DNA of 64,000 nucleotides, from positions 45,543 through 109,542 of the forward strand of contig JAENZJ010000012.1 of NCBI GenBank assembly GCA_016841325.1, read 5' to 3'. Positions 15,345 through 24,000 of this stretch are shown piece after piece. Origin of the DNA: Thermincola carboxydiphila (GTDB lineage: Bacteria; Bacillota; Thermincolia; Thermincolales; UBA2595). The notes beneath the pieces are model-generated. The model saw only the letters and a program-made list of their open reading frames with translations. It made no database searches and had not been told where the DNA came from. Position 1 is the first letter of the stretch. Every line of letters starts with the position of its first letter. The position numbers were made by a program, and so were the translations under genes.

Positions 15345-17258
15345 TTAATCAAGCCCGATTTGGGCCCTTTTTTTCCTGATATGTTCCTCTATACCGGTTG
15401 CGGCATCAACCGGGTCATCTCCCAGGGCCACTTTGCCTCCGGTAAGTCCTTCCAGGTCTTCTGTCAGGAGTTTGACCAATTCAGGCCCTCCTGCCACGGG
15501 AGGTGTGGGAGACAGGTGAGTATAAAGCCCGTATGCCAGGGCAAACATACCATCAATTGTAGCCTTTTGTTCCAGGTACTGGGGGGCCGTGACCGCTGCC
15601 GGCAGGTCTGCGGAGTCAATCCCCAGGTGATTGGCCAGAGCAGTTGTTAACATAGAAATCCGGCCGGTATCAGTACAGGTCCCAAAACTAAGCACCGGTG
15701 GAATTTTAAGGCTGCGGCATACCTCTGCCAGACCCGGCCCTGCCATTTCAATGGCATCAAGATTGCACAGCCCGGCAACTTCAAGGCCGTGGTTGCCGCA
15801 TCCACCGCTCACTATAAGGATATCCCTCTTAATAAGCTCCTTAGCCAGGTTGACAGTCATATAATCATGGGGTCCGGTGGATAAAGTGGTGCAGTTCACC
15901 AGGGCAACCACACCTTTGATTTTGCCGGCTTTTATAGCCGCTGCCAAAGGCTCAGGAGTACCGCCAAGTGCCTTAAGTACAGCCTCTGTGGAAAATCCGG
16001 AGATTGCCTTGGTAACCTTTTTGGGTACTTTAGGTGTAATTCTTCCCTTGCGCCGGGTAAAGTTGCCTACAGCCAGGTCTATCAACTTGTTAGCAATACC
16101 GGCCGCCTCAGGTGGTTTATAATCAAAATTCCTGTTGACACCCGGGATTCGGACCAGGTCATTCACGCTCACAAGAGTTACTCCGTACTTTTCTTCATAG
16201 GGCTTCAGATACGGAGGGGAACAGTTTTCATCCATGGCAAAGACATCTATTGTCCCTGTTGCCAATGCCGGTTCAATTGCCAGCCAGTTGCCTGTCAGGC
16301 CCCTGAAAACCTCATCCACAGGGAGCCGCTGCAGCATCTCCTGCCCTGTTTCTATGGAGCCGATAATCCTTAATCCTTTTGCCCCTGCATCCCTGGCGCG
16401 CTGCTGGACCTGCGGCTTTTTGGCAGCATAATATGTGGCCATCGCCACCCATGGTTCATGGCCGTTAAATACTATGTTGATGTAATCCGGGTCCAGAATC
16501 CCGAGGTCCACTTCCACCTCATGAGGCATGGGAGTCCCAAACAGAATGTCCTGTACCATCTCCAGGCCAATCTGGGCCCCGTAAATTGTGGCTATCCCCA
16601 GCCGGAGCCCCTTCCTGGCCATTGAGATAAAGTCACCGTCAACATTTGTAAGGCAGCTGGCCACAGCATCCTTGATCTCATGAAGTGTCCCGGCAGGATA
16701 GATGGCCAGATCCTGCCATACCTTCTGCCTCGCGGGAGGTGCAAATGCCGCTATTATCCGGCTGGGCTCATCATATCCGCGGTGAAGTTCGTACATCAGA
16801 AAATCTGACAGCCAAAATGCCACCTGGTTTTGGTCACCATTTGTACTTACCCCGCATTGTCCGGCAAGCCAGTAGAGTTTCTCCCTGTCGGTGATGCCGA
16901 AGGGAGTCTTCCCTTCAACAGTGGACTTCAATGTCCTGAAGGCCTCATACGCATGATGGGCATATGTTGAAGCTCCCATTGCATTCCTCAGCAGCATATC
17001 CCGCATGGCCATAGCATCAGGAGTTATTCCGCATACCCCCAGTTTGGCCTCGGTTTTATCCGAAATACGACAGGGACCGTTAGTACATAACTGGCAGCTG
17101 GTTCCTGCCAGACAGAAGCCGCACCTGATTTTTTCCTGAGGTTCGAAACGGTCAAAAGTGTTGCTGATACCATCCTCATGCAACCGCTGGTACATTTCCT
17201 GAACAGACTCATGGATACTTACTTTTTCATCCAACCTGTGCCTGGTTTTGTTCGTCAC
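15345..17258 (-). CDS. cooS: Divergent anaerobic carbon-monoxide-dehydrogenase catalytic subunit (CooS-like, altered C-cluster)
   Basis: The 637-residue protein aligns by motif with Ni-CO dehydrogenases (CooS). The N-terminus has C46-x2-C49, C55, C58, C63 and C76, giving a [2Fe-2S]-type C-x2-C D-cluster and the B-cluster cysteines. The usual C-cluster ligands H267 (NGHEP), C346, C456, C487 and C528 and the catalytic Lys K565 are present. The key motif GICCTGNE is replaced by GSIETGQE (300-307), so the Cys ligand is Glu303. The proton-relay His set is reduced (H101, H102). GTG start at 17258 after AAGGAGG. No maturation gene (cooC), ferredoxin (cooF) or acetyl-CoA synthase gene lies nearby. 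CO oxidation cannot be assumed; a hybrid-cluster-like reductase is an alternative. Confidence 0.9.
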   Translation of the reverse strand: MTNKTRHRLDEKVSIHESVQEMYQRLHEDGISNTFDRFEPQEKIRCGFCLAGTSCQLCTNGPCRISDKTEAKLGVCGITPDAMAMRDMLLRNAMGASTYAHHAYEAFRTLKSTVEGKTPFGITDREKLYWLAGQCGVSTNGDQNQVAFWLSDFLMYELHRGYDEPSRIIAAFAPPARQKVWQDLAIYPAGTLHEIKDAVASCLTNVDGDFISMARKGLRLGIATIYGAQIGLEMVQDILFGTPMPHEVEVDLGILDPDYINIVFNGHEPWVAMATYYAAKKPQVQQRARDAGAKGLRIIGSIETGQEMLQRLPVDEVFRGLTGNWLAIEPALATGTIDVFAMDENCSPPYLKPYEEKYGVTLVSVNDLVRIPGVNRNFDYKPPEAAGIANKLIDLAVGNFTRRKGRITPKVPKKVTKAISGFSTEAVLKALGGTPEPLAAAIKAGKIKGVVALVNCTTLSTGPHDYMTVNLAKELIKRDILIVSGGCGNHGLEVAGLCNLDAIEMAGPGLAEVCRSLKIPPVLSFGTCTDTGRISMLTTALANHLGIDSADLPAAVTAPQYLEQKATIDGMFALAYGLYTHLSPTPPVAGGPELVKLLTEDLEGLTGGKVALGDDPVDAATGIEEHIRKKRAQIGLD

Positions 17259-17484
17259 TTGTACAGTCCTCCTTGTAACATTGATTTGCCCTTATAGTAG
17301 TTTTCCTCACCGACTTCCTTTTATTCAGAAGTCCCTGCTGCCCTCGGCTCCTGGTATATTCCCCCCGGCGCAGGAAGGAAATGCGGCAATTCTGTTGAAT
17401 AATGTATAAGCAATAAACCATAATTGTATAATCATAATATTACATAATTGTACAATCAATATTGCCTATAGAAAGGTGGGTTTT

Positions 17485-18321
17485 ATGCAAAAGATTGCGA
17501 TTGTTACTGACAGCACCTGTGACCTGGAGCCTCAACAGCTTAAGGATTACAGGATTCATGTCCTCCCCCTGAAAGTAATTTACCGGGATTGTGAATTTAC
17601 TGATAGAGTTGACATTACACCTGAGGAAGTTTACCAAAGCCTGGAAAAGGAAGTCCCCAAGACTTCGCTGCCCAGTCCTTCTGATACTTATCAGTTGTTC
17701 CGGCACCTGAAAGACAGCGGGTTTACCCACATCCTCTGTATCCATATTTCCAGCGGTCTGAGCGGGACCATGCAAATGGTCCGGAACGTCGCCGGAGAGT
17801 TTAGCGACCTTGTAATCGAAGTCCTGGATTCCAAGTCCCTGTCGATGGGGCTGGGTTTTCCTGTCCTGGAAACAGCCAGGGAGGTCTCCAAAGGAAGCAC
17901 TTTTGAACAGGTAGTAAACAGAGCCACAGAGGTAATTAACCGGATTCAGACCTTCTTTGTGGTCGGTACTCTCGAATATCTGAAAAGAGGCGGAAGAATC
18001 GGTTACGTTTCGGCTTCCCTTGGGGAGATACTGCAGGTAAAACCCATTATCTCCATAAACGATGAAGGAAAATACTATACATATGAGAAGACCCGCGGAA
18101 GGAAAAAATCCCTGAACCGGATGTTTGAGATCATCCGGCAGGCAGCAGAGGGCAGGACAGTGAAAATCGCAGTGTTTCACGGGGATGCCCGGCAGGAAGC
18201 AGATTTTTTGATTGATAAGCTAAGGGCACTCGACAATGTTAGCGAAATTGTAACAGGCCAGATCGGTCCTGTAATGGTTGTCCATACCGGTCCGGGACTG
18301 GTTGGTGTTGTGATTTATTGA
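17485..18321 (+). CDS. DegV family fatty-acid-binding protein
   Basis: The 278-residue protein is a full-length DegV: IAIVTDSTCDLEPQQLKDY at the start, HISSGLSGTMQMVRN with the lipid-binding Ser, VLDSKSLSMGLGF, and VGTLEYLKRGGRIGYVSA. DegV/FakB proteins hold a fatty acid and present it to the kinase FakA for phospholipid synthesis; no fakA is seen here. An in-frame GTG lies three codons upstream, but AAAGGTGG six bases before the ATG at 17485 supports the shorter form. It is divergent from cooS, with the 226-base gap rich in A+T and palindromic ATTGTACAAT-like sequence. A strong terminator follows. Confidence 0.92.
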   Translation: MQKIAIVTDSTCDLEPQQLKDYRIHVLPLKVIYRDCEFTDRVDITPEEVYQSLEKEVPKTSLPSPSDTYQLFRHLKDSGFTHILCIHISSGLSGTMQMVRNVAGEFSDLVIEVLDSKSLSMGLGFPVLETAREVSKGSTFEQVVNRATEVINRIQTFFVVGTLEYLKRGGRIGYVSASLGEILQVKPIISINDEGKYYTYEKTRGRKKSLNRMFEIIRQAAEGRTVKIAVFHGDARQEADFLIDKLRALDNVSEIVTGQIGPVMVVHTGPGLVGVVIY

Positions 18322-18359
18322 GTATGAAGGCATAGAAAACCTGAACCTTCCCTACGTTT

Positions 18360-18388
18360 AAAAAACCGCGTCCCAACGCGGTTTTTTA
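18360..18388. terminator. Bidirectional terminator between degV-like and prs
   Basis: AAAAACCGCGT and CGCGGTTTTTT form a strong hairpin with T-tracts in both directions, between convergent genes. Confidence 0.9.
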
Positions 18389-18469
18389 TAGTCAGATATA
18401 ATTTTATGGTCAGATATAATGTAACATAACTGAGTAACTTCTAAATTTAACTAAGTAACCTCCAAATTG

Positions 18470-19417
18470 CTACGCAAACAGCTTGCTTACCGACAGGTCC
18501 TCGTGAATTCTGATAATAGCCTCTCCAAGGAGGGGGGCTACCGAAAGGACCTTCATTTTGTCAATTGCCTTATGCTCCGGTAATGGGATGGTATTTGTGA
18601 TAACAACTTCCTTAATAGGTGAGTTTTGCAGCCTTTCTATAGCCGGTCCGGATAATACACCGTGAGTACAGCAGGCATAAACTTCCTTGGCGCCCCTCTC
18701 CAGAAGCGCGGCTGCACCCTGAGTTATGGTTCCTGCGGTATCAATGATGTCATCAATCATGATGACTGTTTTGCCATCAACCTCTCCGATAATATTCATA
18801 ATTTCGGCGACATTTGGCTCCGGCCTGCGCTTGTCAATTATGGCTATTGAGGCCCCGATACGCTCTGCCATATCCCGGGAACGGGTAACCCCTCCCAGGT
18901 CAGGTGAAACAACAATCACATTTTCAAGGTTTTTGCTGAGGAAATACTCTGCCAGAATCGGAACTCCCGGCAAATGGTCCACAGGAATATCAAAAAAGCC
19001 CTGTATCTGTCCTGCATGCAGGTCCATGGTAATCACCCTCATGGCCCCACTCGCTGTAATAACATTTGCCAGCAACTTTGAAGTAATCGGGTCACGGGCC
19101 CTGGCTTTCCTGTCCTGCCTGGCATATCCGTAATAGGGTACAACCGCAGTGATTCTCCGGGCTGAAGCCCTCTTAAGTGCATCAATGACAATTAAGAGTT
19201 CCATGATGTTGTCATTAACAGGCTCACAGGTAGGCTGGATTACAAACACATCCGCACCCCTGACACTCTCATTGATCTTTACATGAATTTCCCCGTCACT
19301 AAACCGGGAAACCTTGGACTCACCGATTGATACCCCAAGGTATTCAGCAATTTCCTCGGCCAGTTTCAAATTCGCATTTCCAGAAAAAATTTTGAGTTTC
19401 CGATTAAAGATTGGCAT
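18470..19417 (-). CDS. prs: Ribose-phosphate pyrophosphokinase
   Basis: The 315-residue protein is class I PRPP synthase: [38 protein letters not shown], the ATP/Mg loop [20 protein letters not shown] and the PRPP-binding loop [13 protein letters not shown]. It makes PRPP from ribose-5-phosphate and ATP for purines, pyrimidines, His, Trp and NAD. The start is placed at the ATG at 19417 because this gives the usual length; an in-frame TTG at 19441 and an out-of-frame ATG near 19425 also lie close to the GGGGGG. It follows glmU by 62 bases, as in Bacillus gcaD-prs. Confidence 0.98.
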   Translation of the reverse strand: MPIFNRKLKIFSGNANLKLAEEIAEYLGVSIGESKVSRFSDGEIHVKINESVRGADVFVIQPTCEPVNDNIMELLIVIDALKRASARRITAVVPYYGYARQDRKARARDPITSKLLANVITASGAMRVITMDLHAGQIQGFFDIPVDHLPGVPILAEYFLSKNLENVIVVSPDLGGVTRSRDMAERIGASIAIIDKRRPEPNVAEIMNIIGEVDGKTVIMIDDIIDTAGTITQGAAALLERGAKEVYACCTHGVLSGPAIERLQNSPIKEVVITNTIPLPEHKAIDKMKVLSVAPLLGEAIIRIHEDLSVSKLFA

Positions 19418-19479
19418 TGGCTTGCATAAACCCCCCAGCAAATTAATATAATAGTTTTTTAACCCAATTATCTATTATA

Positions 19480-20850
19480 TCACTTTTTCTTGTTTTTTCT
19501 AGTAGTCCAGTCAGGATAAACTTTTTGTTTCGCTCTTTCGATACACAGGGCCCCATCAGGTACATCTTTGGTCACAGTTGAACCTGCTCCTATAATCGCA
19601 TTCTCCCCAACTTTAACAGGAGCTACCAGATTGGTATTACTGCCAATAAAGGCGTTATTTCCAATCTTGGTCTGCCATTTTTGTGTTCCGTCATAGTTAC
19701 AGGTAATAGTTCCGGCGCCAATATTAACTCTCTCACCTATCTGAGCATCCCCCACATAACTCAGGTGCGGCACCTTGCTGCCATTTTCCACCACTGAATT
19801 TTTAATCTCTACAAAGTCGCCTACTTTTACATTGTCACCCAATACAGTTCCAGGCCTGATGTAAGCAAACGGTCCAATGATCACACCATTGCCGACGGAA
19901 GAATCAGTAATTACAGAATTCTGCACAGTTACCTCATTTCCTGCCGTAACATTTGTTAATCTTGAATATGGGCCAAGGATACAGTTTTCCCCGAAACGAC
20001 AGTTCCCCTCCATAATCGTACCGGGATATACAATTGAGTCGGTTCCGATAATCACCTCACTGCCAATATAAGTATTATCAGGATCAATAATGGTAACTCC
20101 CGCAGTCATAAGATCGTTTAGTATCTTTCTGCGCATCAGGGCTTCTGCGGCAGCAAGCTGGACCCTGTCATTGATCCCCATGGTTTCGCGGGCATCTTCC
20201 ACCTTTACGGCACCTGTCCGCCCGCCCTGTTCCGCTATGACCGCAAGGACATCAGTGAGATAATATTCTCCCTGGGCATTGGCAGGAGAAATCTTTTGCA
20301 AAGCAGCAAATAATTCTTTAGCGGCAAAACAGTAAATTCCAGTATTTATTTCATTTATCCGTAACTGCTCGCCTGAAGCATCCCGGTGTTCCACAATCCC
20401 TGTTACGGCACCGGTGCTGTCCCTTATGATCCTGCCATAACCTGTTGGATCCGCAATATCAGCTGTCAATACGGTTACGGAATTCCCTGCTGCTGTATGT
20501 TCCTGAAAAAGGCGCTCCAGTGTCGCGGGTGAGATAAGCGGTGTATCCCCACATAGTACCAGGATGCTGCCTGTAAAACCAGTCAACAGCCTTTCGGCCT
20601 GCATTACGGCATGGCCGGTTCCCAGTTGCTCAGTCTGCTCAACCCAGGCAACATCGAACTTGACAGATTCCCTGATCATATCTGAACCGTGCCCGATGAT
20701 AACAATATTCCTGCTGACACCGGCTCCGGCAGCCGCACTGATAACATGTTCCAGCATCGGCTTGCCGCATACGCCGTGCAGCACTTTAGGCAGCCGGGAC
20801 TTCATCCGTGTTCCCTTACCGGCTGCCAGAATAATTGCCACTACATTCAC
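19480..20850 (-). CDS. glmU: Bifunctional UDP-GlcNAc pyrophosphorylase / glucosamine-1-phosphate acetyltransferase
   Basis: The 456-residue protein has the N-terminal uridylyltransferase domain (IILAAGKGTRMKSRLPKVLH, LCGDTPLISPATLERLF) and, from about residue 250, a left-handed beta-helix acetyltransferase domain made of hexapeptide repeats (VIIGTDSIVYPGTIMEGNC, HLSYVGDAQIGERVNIGAGT). It makes UDP-GlcNAc for peptidoglycan and other wall polymers. GTG start at 20850 after GGAGGAG. It lies between spoVG and prs as in Bacillus. A terminator after spoVG lies upstream, so it may have its own promoter within 20880-20980. Confidence 0.98.
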   Translation of the reverse strand: MNVVAIILAAGKGTRMKSRLPKVLHGVCGKPMLEHVISAAAGAGVSRNIVIIGHGSDMIRESVKFDVAWVEQTEQLGTGHAVMQAERLLTGFTGSILVLCGDTPLISPATLERLFQEHTAAGNSVTVLTADIADPTGYGRIIRDSTGAVTGIVEHRDASGEQLRINEINTGIYCFAAKELFAALQKISPANAQGEYYLTDVLAVIAEQGGRTGAVKVEDARETMGINDRVQLAAAEALMRRKILNDLMTAGVTIIDPDNTYIGSEVIIGTDSIVYPGTIMEGNCRFGENCILGPYSRLTNVTAGNEVTVQNSVITDSSVGNGVIIGPFAYIRPGTVLGDNVKVGDFVEIKNSVVENGSKVPHLSYVGDAQIGERVNIGAGTITCNYDGTQKWQTKIGNNAFIGSNTNLVAPVKVGENAIIGAGSTVTKDVPDGALCIERAKQKVYPDWTTRKNKKK

Positions 20851-20981
20851 GTGAATGCTCTCCTCCCTGTTGATTAATTATTATAATTACCATAATTCTG
20901 GCATTTAAGCATAAAATTAATATTCCACGTTGGAACCGGTTTTCCTGCGACCGGAAAAAACTTCAACAGTCCGGAAAAGGA

Positions 20982-21011
20982 TAAAAAAAAACAGGAATTT
21001 ACACTCCTGTT
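20982..21011 (-). terminator. Terminator after spoVG
   Basis: On the minus strand CAGGA pairs with TCCTG around GTGTAAAT, followed by nine T residues. It lies just after the spoVG stop codon. Confidence 0.88.
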
Positions 21012-21026
21012 TCCACATTTAAAATT

Positions 21027-21290
21027 TTATGCTGTCGCCAAAGCATTCTGGTAAGCCTCAAGTACTGCAGACTGGATCACTTCCCGGGCACTTGAAGTAA
21101 TCGGATGAGCTATATCCCTGAACTCACCGTCAGGAGTCTTCCGGCTTGGCATCGCAACAAACAGGCCGTTCTGGCCCTCTACAACCTTTACATCATGGAT
21201 GACAAAGGAATCATCCAGTGTCACAGATACGATAGCCTTCATCTTGCCATCCTGGTTAATTTTTCTTACCCGCACATCAGTGACATTCAT
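21027..21290 (-). CDS. spoVG: SpoVG (septation / sporulation RNA-binding regulator)
   Basis: The 87-residue protein is a typical Spo[22 protein letters not shown], then [20 protein letters not shown] and the hallmark [20 protein letters not shown]. SpoVG affects asymmetric septation and binds RNA and DNA in several Firmicutes. The ATG at 21290 lies 12 bases after GGGGGA. Upstream is a sequence matching a sigma-H promoter, as is known for B. subtilis spoVG. It is a single-gene unit, as a terminator follows. Confidence 0.98.
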   Translation of the reverse strand: MNVTDVRVRKINQDGKMKAIVSVTLDDSFVIHDVKVVEGQNGLFVAMPSRKTPDGEFRDIAHPITSSAREVIQSAVLEAYQNALATA

Positions 21291-21343
21291 TATTTTTTTG
21301 CATCCCCCTTCTCAGCCCAATCAAAATCATTCGTTAAATTTCG

Positions 21344-21372
21344 ATATTCTTCATTTACCAGAGAATTCCTTC
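21344..21372 (-). promoter_or_regulatory. Sigma-H-type promoter of spoVG
   Basis: On the minus strand GAAGGAATT (21372-21364) and GAAGAATAT (21352-21344) match the sigma-H consensus RnAGGAwWW and RnnGAATww exactly, with an 11-base spacer. It lies 54 bases before the spoVG start. B. subtilis spoVG is the classic sigma-H target. Confidence 0.75.
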
Positions 21373-21485
21373 TTGGCAGGGTAAAATTTTGAGAAAATTT
21401 CTAATTTACTGAGAATGTTTACTGGTACTGTTTGGAAAAAAGGGGGGGTGGCAAAACAGGGGGAAAGCCTGGAAAAATCGGGCTT

Positions 21486-22241
21486 CTAGGCAAACCGGTC
21501 CAGATATTCTGATACTATCTGATAATCACTGGGTTTATCAACATCAATTCCTATTTCAGGATAATTGGTAATTATTGCCTTAACACTGATACCCAGTACC
21601 TCAGAGACCTTGTTTTCCAGTTCGGGAATTGTGAGCATATTCAGGATAAATTTGACTACAAATTTAAACCCCAGAATACGGCAAAGCTTTACCGGGCTTT
21701 TACGGCAATCGACAAACTCCCTGGCCTTTTCGGCACTTTGAGGCACAATTTCAGGATTGACAATAAAGAGGTTTCCTCCGGTAAACCTGCCCTCCCTGAG
21801 TTTCGCCGATGTTCTTTTAATATCCGGAAAACGGTGAAATACTTCGTCCATCGATACTATGGGATAAAAAAAGTCGGCCTTATGTTTCAGGCTGAATTCC
21901 ACAAAGTTTGCTACAGCCTGGGGAGTAAGCAGAGGAATATCACAGGTGGCAATAAGCACCGGTGCAGATGTGTCCACATGTTCCATAGCTTTTAGTGCAT
22001 TTTCAATTATCCCGTATTTTGTCTGCACTACACTGACACAATCATCAGTCAGAACAGCCTCTAACTGTTTCGGGCCTGCAACCACTATCCTGCGGACAGT
22101 GCCTGATTCCTTAAGGGCATCAATGACATACCTCACCATAGGTTTGGTCCCTATTCTGATCATCGCCTCATAAGATTCATTACTGCAATCCCTGAGAGGC
22201 CCGGAATTATCACTACCTGCAATAACAATAGCATCAAGCAT
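21486..22241 (-). CDS. MobA-like NTP transferase family protein
   Basis: The 251-residue protein begins LDAIVIAGSDNSGP, a loose form of the nucleotidyltransferase signature (usually LAGGxSxRMG). It continues with IRIGTKPMVRYVIDAL, APVLIATCDIPLLTPQAVAN (the acceptor/metal Asp region) and IGIDVDKPSDYQ near the end, as in CTP- or GTP-dependent sugar and cofactor nucleotidyltransferases. The substrate cannot be told from sequence. It has a weak RBS before the ATG at 22241. It lies 24 bases after the GntR regulator on the same strand, suggesting a two-gene unit. The place is that of purR-yabJ in B. subtilis, both of which are absent. Confidence 0.75.
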   Translation of the reverse strand: MLDAIVIAGSDNSGPLRDCSNESYEAMIRIGTKPMVRYVIDALKESGTVRRIVVAGPKQLEAVLTDDCVSVVQTKYGIIENALKAMEHVDTSAPVLIATCDIPLLTPQAVANFVEFSLKHKADFFYPIVSMDEVFHRFPDIKRTSAKLREGRFTGGNLFIVNPEIVPQSAEKAREFVDCRKSPVKLCRILGFKFVVKFILNMLTIPELENKVSEVLGISVKAIITNYPEIGIDVDKPSDYQIVSEYLDRFA

Positions 22242-22265
22242 TTTTTAAAAACCCCTTAACTAAAT

Positions 22266-22979
22266 TTAATACTTTGACTCCGGTTCCTTTGATTCCGGCT
22301 CTTTTAACTCATTCAGCTTCTCCAGCATACTGTTTTCCGCATTTTCAATATGTTCCCTGGCCAGTGCCTGGGCGAGTTCGACATTTCGCTCCGAAACAGC
22401 CTCAACTATTTTCTTATGTTCATCAAGAGCATATTTCATCCGCCCCGGTGTTGAAAGAGATGTAGTCCGGAACCTTTGAATCTGTTCGCGGAGGTTACTT
22501 ACTATTTGTACCAGTTTTTCATTACGGCTGGCCTTAAACAGAGTATCATGAAATTCAGTATCCACCTCAACCAGTTTTTCCAGATTGTTGCTCTGGACAC
22601 ATTCCCCTATTTTAACCAGAATGCGTTCCAGCTGTTCCAATTCCTCATCGGTGATTCGTTCTGCGGCCAGACCTGCTGCCAGGCCCTCAAGAGCCGTCCT
22701 TATTTCAAAGACATCAGCTATGTCCTTGACTGAAATTCCGGCAACATATGCTCCCTTCCTGGGTATCATAACCACAAAGCCTTCCAGCTCGAGTTTTCGG
22801 ATGGCTTCTCTTACCGGGGTCCGGCTGACCCCCATTTCTTCGGCAAGCTGAATCTCCATAAGCCGTTCACCGGGTTTTAATACTCCATTGATGAGTGCTT
22901 CCCTGAGTGTCTCAAACACAATTTCCCTTAATGGTTTGTAATTATCAAGGGTAACAGGAATTAATCTATTCTCAGACAT
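22266..22979 (-). CDS. GntR family (FadR-type, FCD domain) transcriptional regulator
   Basis: The 237-residue protein has an N-terminal winged helix (REIVFETLREALINGVLKPG, EMGVSRTPVREAIRKLELEG) and a helical FCD ligand-binding domain with ADVFEIRTALEGLAAGLAAE and VDTEFHDTLFKASRN. FCD domains bind small organic acids through a metal or directly. The C-terminus is a short EPESKEPESK duplication. The ATG at 22979 directly follows an in-frame GTG and is preceded by AAGGGAG. Which genes it controls is unknown; the adjoining nucleotidyltransferase is a natural candidate. Confidence 0.9.
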   Translation of the reverse strand: MSENRLIPVTLDNYKPLREIVFETLREALINGVLKPGERLMEIQLAEEMGVSRTPVREAIRKLELEGFVVMIPRKGAYVAGISVKDIADVFEIRTALEGLAAGLAAERITDEELEQLERILVKIGECVQSNNLEKLVEVDTEFHDTLFKASRNEKLVQIVSNLREQIQRFRTTSLSTPGRMKYALDEHKKIVEAVSERNVELAQALAREHIENAENSMLEKLNELKEPESKEPESKY

Positions 22980-23041
22980 CACTTCTCTCCCTTTCGTGTG
23001 ACTGGTAAATTTTATTAATGCTTTATTCTATATGATTTCCT

Positions 23042-23917
23042 CTAATTCCTGCTGCCTGCAGGCAGGGTCCGGGATACCTCCACAAACATGCCCTGCAGTT
23101 CTTTTCGCAAAACACCGGCAATTTTTTCAGCCTGGTCCCGGTTGTGTGTTATGCCAAATACGGTCGGTCCGCTTCCTGACATCAGAGCCCGCTGTACTCC
23201 CGCCTTTTCCAGCCGTTCCCTGACCAAGCCCACAACCGGATATTCGGGGAGTGTCACTGACTCCAGCACATTGGCCAGACTGCCGGCTATAGCCTCCTGA
23301 TCGCCTTGCTTCACTGCAGAAATCATCCTCTGGGTATCCGGCCGCCCGGTAACCCGGGCAGGGTTATATTTCCGGTAAATTTCAGCCGTGGACACTTCGA
23401 GGGGGGGCTTCACCAGGACCAGCCACAATTCAGGACCATCAGGCAGGGGAATGATAATTTCCCCCCGGCCTCTGGCCAAAGCAGTTCCACCTCGGATACA
23501 AAAGGCAACATCTGAACCTATCTGAGCAGCTCTGGCCAAAAGCTGCTCATAACTTAAGCCCAGTTCCCATAAGGAATTTAACCCCTTAAGCACTGCTGCC
23601 GCATCTGTTGACCCTCCTGCCAGTCCCGCAGCCAGAGGAATATTTTTGGTAATATTAATTTTTATTCCGCTCTTTATCCCATACTCCTCTTTAATCAGCA
23701 AAGCTGCTCTGTATGCTATGTTGGCCGGCCCTCCCGGGAGTCCGGGATGATTGGTCGAAACATCAATACCTCCGGCTGTCTCTTCAATGGCCACCACATC
23801 ATGAAGCTCAATTGCCTGCATTACCATTTCCACTTCATGGTACCCGTCAGGCCGTTTTCCGAGTATGTCCAGGGTCAGGTTAATTTTTGCGGCCGCTTTG
23901 AGCTCTGTACGTCCCAA
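23042..23917 (-). CDS. ispE: 4-diphosphocytidyl-2-C-methyl-D-erythritol kinase
   Basis: The 291-residue GHMP kinase has ELKAAAKINLTLDILGKRPD near the start, the ATP loop IPLAAGLAGGSTDAAAVLKG, and the C-terminal LMSGSGPTVFGI. It phosphorylates CDP-ME in the MEP isoprenoid pathway. TTG start at 23917 after GGGGGGG. In Bacillus ispE (yabH) is upstream of purR and downstream of veg; here it is followed by the GntR gene, and the upstream neighbour is cphA instead of veg. Confidence 0.97.
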   Translation of the reverse strand: MGRTELKAAAKINLTLDILGKRPDGYHEVEMVMQAIELHDVVAIEETAGGIDVSTNHPGLPGGPANIAYRAALLIKEEYGIKSGIKINITKNIPLAAGLAGGSTDAAAVLKGLNSLWELGLSYEQLLARAAQIGSDVAFCIRGGTALARGRGEIIIPLPDGPELWLVLVKPPLEVSTAEIYRKYNPARVTGRPDTQRMISAVKQGDQEAIAGSLANVLESVTLPEYPVVGLVRERLEKAGVQRALMSGSGPTVFGITHNRDQAEKIAGVLRKELQGMFVEVSRTLPAGSRN

Positions 23918-24000
23918 AGGAACCCCCCCTTTTTCTTCGCTTTAATTGTTATCATAATGTATTTTCTACAAAAGGGGAAAATTCCTTCCCTGACCCTCAA

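Noticed and set aside
17440..18180. 246-residue minus-strand frame over the DegV gene
   Set aside because: It is antisense to a full DegV domain with all its motifs; shadow frame.
19418..19441. Alternative start of prs at TTG 19441 or an out-of-frame ATG near 19425
   Set aside because: The TTG would add eight non-conserved residues and contains the RBS; the ATG is out of frame. The ATG at 19417 gives the family length.
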